In this document: positions 62,093 through 64,000 of the stretch, one piece after another
How positions within the stretch are numbered: the stretch's first letter is position 1
How the letters are laid out: every line of letters starts with the position of its first letter
Notes under the pieces: generated by a model
The model's database searches: none
The model's input: only the letters and a program-made list of their open reading frames with translations
Told to the model about the DNA's origin: nothing
Made by a program: the position numbers and the translations under genes
Assembly: GCF_031585635.1 (NCBI RefSeq)
Contig: NZ_CP134197.1
Span: 868,001-932,000, forward strand
Origin: Paraburkholderia sp. FT54
GTDB lineage: Bacteria > Pseudomonadota > Gammaproteobacteria > Burkholderiales > Burkholderiaceae
DNA: 64,000 nucleotides
Reading direction: 5' to 3'

Positions 62093-64000
62093 TGTCGATC
62101 CGTTGTTGTGGTTGTGAAGTTGTCACCCTACCCGATCGGCGCGCCCTCGCGCAATGGCGAGCGAGCGTGCCTTTGCTCTTGGTCGCTGAACGGTTGCCGT
62201 CCGTGAATGATTGTTAGGCGAGACAAGAATTACAGAATACGTATCGTTTGATACATAGCGCTTTGCGAAGGTACTGCTCAACGATATCTGATCTCCCCTT
62301 CTCGATTTGCCAGCCTTGGAATGCACCTTCATCGTGAAACATTTGAGAGATGTTGGCTCGGAAATGTCCCAAGCCCTTGTTTGCGCGACGTTTCTGCGCT
62401 CCCGCGTTGGTTGTTTAATTGTTTCACGGAATCCGTCTAATCGATGCCAAAACAGGGGGTTTTGCGTACCCTTTCTACAGGAAACGGCGAGAGCTAAGTC
62501 CTCGAGCGGTCGTGTTTATGCCTGTAGAGCTCCATGCCGCTTCAACTGTCGCAACACCGCACGAAAACAACTCCATTGTCGCAGCGTCACGCGCCCCTTC
62601 GCTATCGACGAATCCGAATGACTTGCCTTGATTGAAGGCGCAGCATAAATGTCAGTCTCGGTGAGGATGGAACCACGCCTTGCCCTCGCCATCCCGCGAA
62701 TCGAGAACCATGACCCGGTGCGAAACTTTCGACTATTTTCCGTAGACCAGTGGAACAGGCATCGCCCGAGGACGGGAAGTCATCTAATGCATACCGCACC
62801 CTTCGCATGTTCTCCGGTAAGGCGGGTGCCGTGATGGATGGAGCGCGCGCTTGCGGAACCCGCGCCTGCCGGGATCGCCTATCCGAAGCAACGCGATTCA
62901 CCTTAGTTTAAACTATCAAATATAAATATTAATAGATAAAGACTATTTTACGGCAAGGTTTCTGATCGTTGCGGCACGCACGGTATGCACCTCGGGTGTC
63001 CTCACGAGTTCGATACGCGGGCCGAAGAGCGTGAAACGCCGACCGGTAGGCAGCCGCCGTGAATGTGGCGCGTAGACAGCAGTCGCGGGTAAGTCGACGT
63101 CACGGTTCCGAGGCAAGGAAATCTACCGCAACTGAAGCGGCGCCTCCTAGACGATTCATTTGGCGGCCTGTACGGTTTCTAGCAGGATTCCCGCAGAAGT
63201 GATTGGCGCACGGATGCAGCCTGTCGAGCGCGTAGACGAACGAAACTGTCGCTACGGCGTGGGAAATTGATGGCGGCCGCTGGGCGTAGCCATCCCTTCC
63301 ACGAGACACGCACCGGGCACTTCTTTTGCGACGTCGCAAGCCGATTTTTATCCGGTGACAGAGGGTCACGATGCAGACCAGGCCCTCCGTTCATGGCCAT
63401 CGTAGGAACGTTGTCATTCAACGCGGCATTGCTCGCCGACTGACTTAACTGCCCGTTCCTTCCGTCCAAACAGGGTGCCCACGACACATGCTGGTAGTGC
63501 GGTCGCCACAGACGCCCATGGCCGAGCCGCATTGAAGCGAGGACGCGGCTGGAGGCGTTGCTCGCGGGCATGCGCGGCCATCTAACTGAGCGACGTGAGC
63601 GGATGTCGCTGAGTATTCGTTACCTGCCCCGAGAACCTCGGCGTACGCTCGAAATTTCACTCACCGGCTGGTCAGTGACGGTATTTTAGTGACTACCTAT
63701 CCCAGAGGCGGAGGGCTGCAGCCTCGGCATGTTTTGGGGATAAAGGGTCTATGACCCCGGTGCATCAGGAGCAAGTCAAGACGCTGGCCCATATCGAACT
63801 GCGCGGCTGGTCGTTGTACCGGCGGAGCAGCGCCCGGCTCTCGTCAAGTTAAATCCTGACGCAAAGCCGCTCATGGGCGTTTGGCGCATGTATAGGCGCG
63901 CGGCGACTGCCATGGTCACAATCGCACGCAGGGCTTTTTTGCCTTGTCTCTGATCTCCGCTTAGATCGACCTCGGAACGATTCTGCGCACTTACATCGTT
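62093..64000. other. 1.9-kb stretch without a defensible gene
   Basis: Short frames exist on both strands, but none has a ribosome binding site together with a recognisable protein pattern. An A/T-rich patch lies at about 62905-62950 and an inverted repeat at 62238-62257. Two frames (about 62419-62631 and 63751-63852, plus strand) look slightly protein-like but are not supported. The composition differs from the coding parts, with no G/C third-position pattern that I can follow, so decayed DNA at the edge of an island is possible. Confidence 0.5.
62238..62257. promoter_or_regulatory. Inverted repeat upstream of HU gene
   Basis: GTATC-GTTT-GATAC has perfect 5-bp arms; with flanks it reads TACGTATC and GATACATA, one mismatch in eight. 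Its size and spacing resemble TetR-type operators. It lies about 145 bases upstream of the HU start; no TetR gene is near. Confidence 0.35.

Noticed and set aside
62419..62631. Plus-strand frame of 70 codons starting with TTG
   Set aside because: Composition is somewhat protein-like, but there is no ribosome binding site, no family and a TTG start, so it is not listed as a gene.
63751..63852. Plus-strand frame of 33 codons
   Set aside because: AAAGGG is only three bases from the ATG and nothing else supports it.
1..64000. Mobile elements, CRISPR arrays, tRNA and rRNA genes
   Set aside because: No transposase, integrase, terminal inverted repeats, regularly spaced repeats, cloverleaf-like or rRNA-like stretches were recognised on reading the window; a dedicated search was not possible.

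Overview
The window looks like a catabolic, accessory-type stretch of a Burkholderiaceae replicon, most likely Paraburkholderia, Caballeronia or Burkholderia. The reasons are the high G+C with strong third-position G/C, a DUF3331 protein (a family I know essentially from Burkholderiaceae), the density of LysR, GntR, DeoR and AraC regulators, and many sugar-acid MFS transporters. No rRNA, tRNA, CRISPR array or insertion sequence could be supported.

Layout. 1-8 kb: a 5'-truncated Gfo/Idh/MocA dehydrogenase with an MFS porter, then a minus-strand operon (XylX-like FAH-fold dehydratase, MFS porter, a 43-codon ORF, UxaA/GarD-type dehydratase) divergent from a LysR gene. 8.8-14.6 kb: a complete RND tripartite efflux operon in the unusual order permease, adaptor, outer-membrane factor. 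14.7-18.8 kb: an unknown small protein, a LysR gene, a metallo-beta-lactamase-fold lactonase-like hydrolase and an MFS porter. 18.9-21.7 kb: beta-hydroxyacid dehydrogenase, YqhD-type aldehyde reductase and TetR. 21.8-27.1 kb: a translationally coupled KdgT permease, DUF1537 kinase and PdxA2 operon (D-threonate/D-erythronate type) with a DeoR regulator and another beta-hydroxyacid dehydrogenase.

27.5-36.5 kb is the most unusual part. A FixJ-type response regulator is divergent from a 1864-residue cytoplasmic kinase-like/AAA/GAF/PAS/histidine-kinase protein, which is followed by a receiver-only regulator. Around them lie several very small ORFs and three copies of the palindrome ATAC-N4-GTAT. 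36.6-44.9 kb: a peptide ABC transporter operon ending in a gamma-glutamyltransferase without a signal peptide, divergent from a LysR gene; together these suggest import and cytosolic cleavage of glutathione or other gamma-glutamyl compounds.

45-61.4 kb is a second sugar-acid region: AraC, acylpyruvate-hydrolase-like protein, uronate dehydrogenase, GntR, IlvD/Edd-type aldonate dehydratase, hydroxyacid dehydrogenase, DapA-family lyase, enolase-superfamily dehydratase, two MFS porters, a second UxaA/GarD dehydratase, an SMP-30 lactonase and a GlcG/HbpS protein. Uronate dehydrogenase, a lactonase and aldarate/aldonate dehydratases form a coherent oxidative uronate/aldarate route. It ends in a decayed malate synthase G gene that lacks about a quarter of its N-terminus and carries two single-base deletions. 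61.8-62.1 kb encodes an HU protein; the last 1.9 kb has no gene I can defend.
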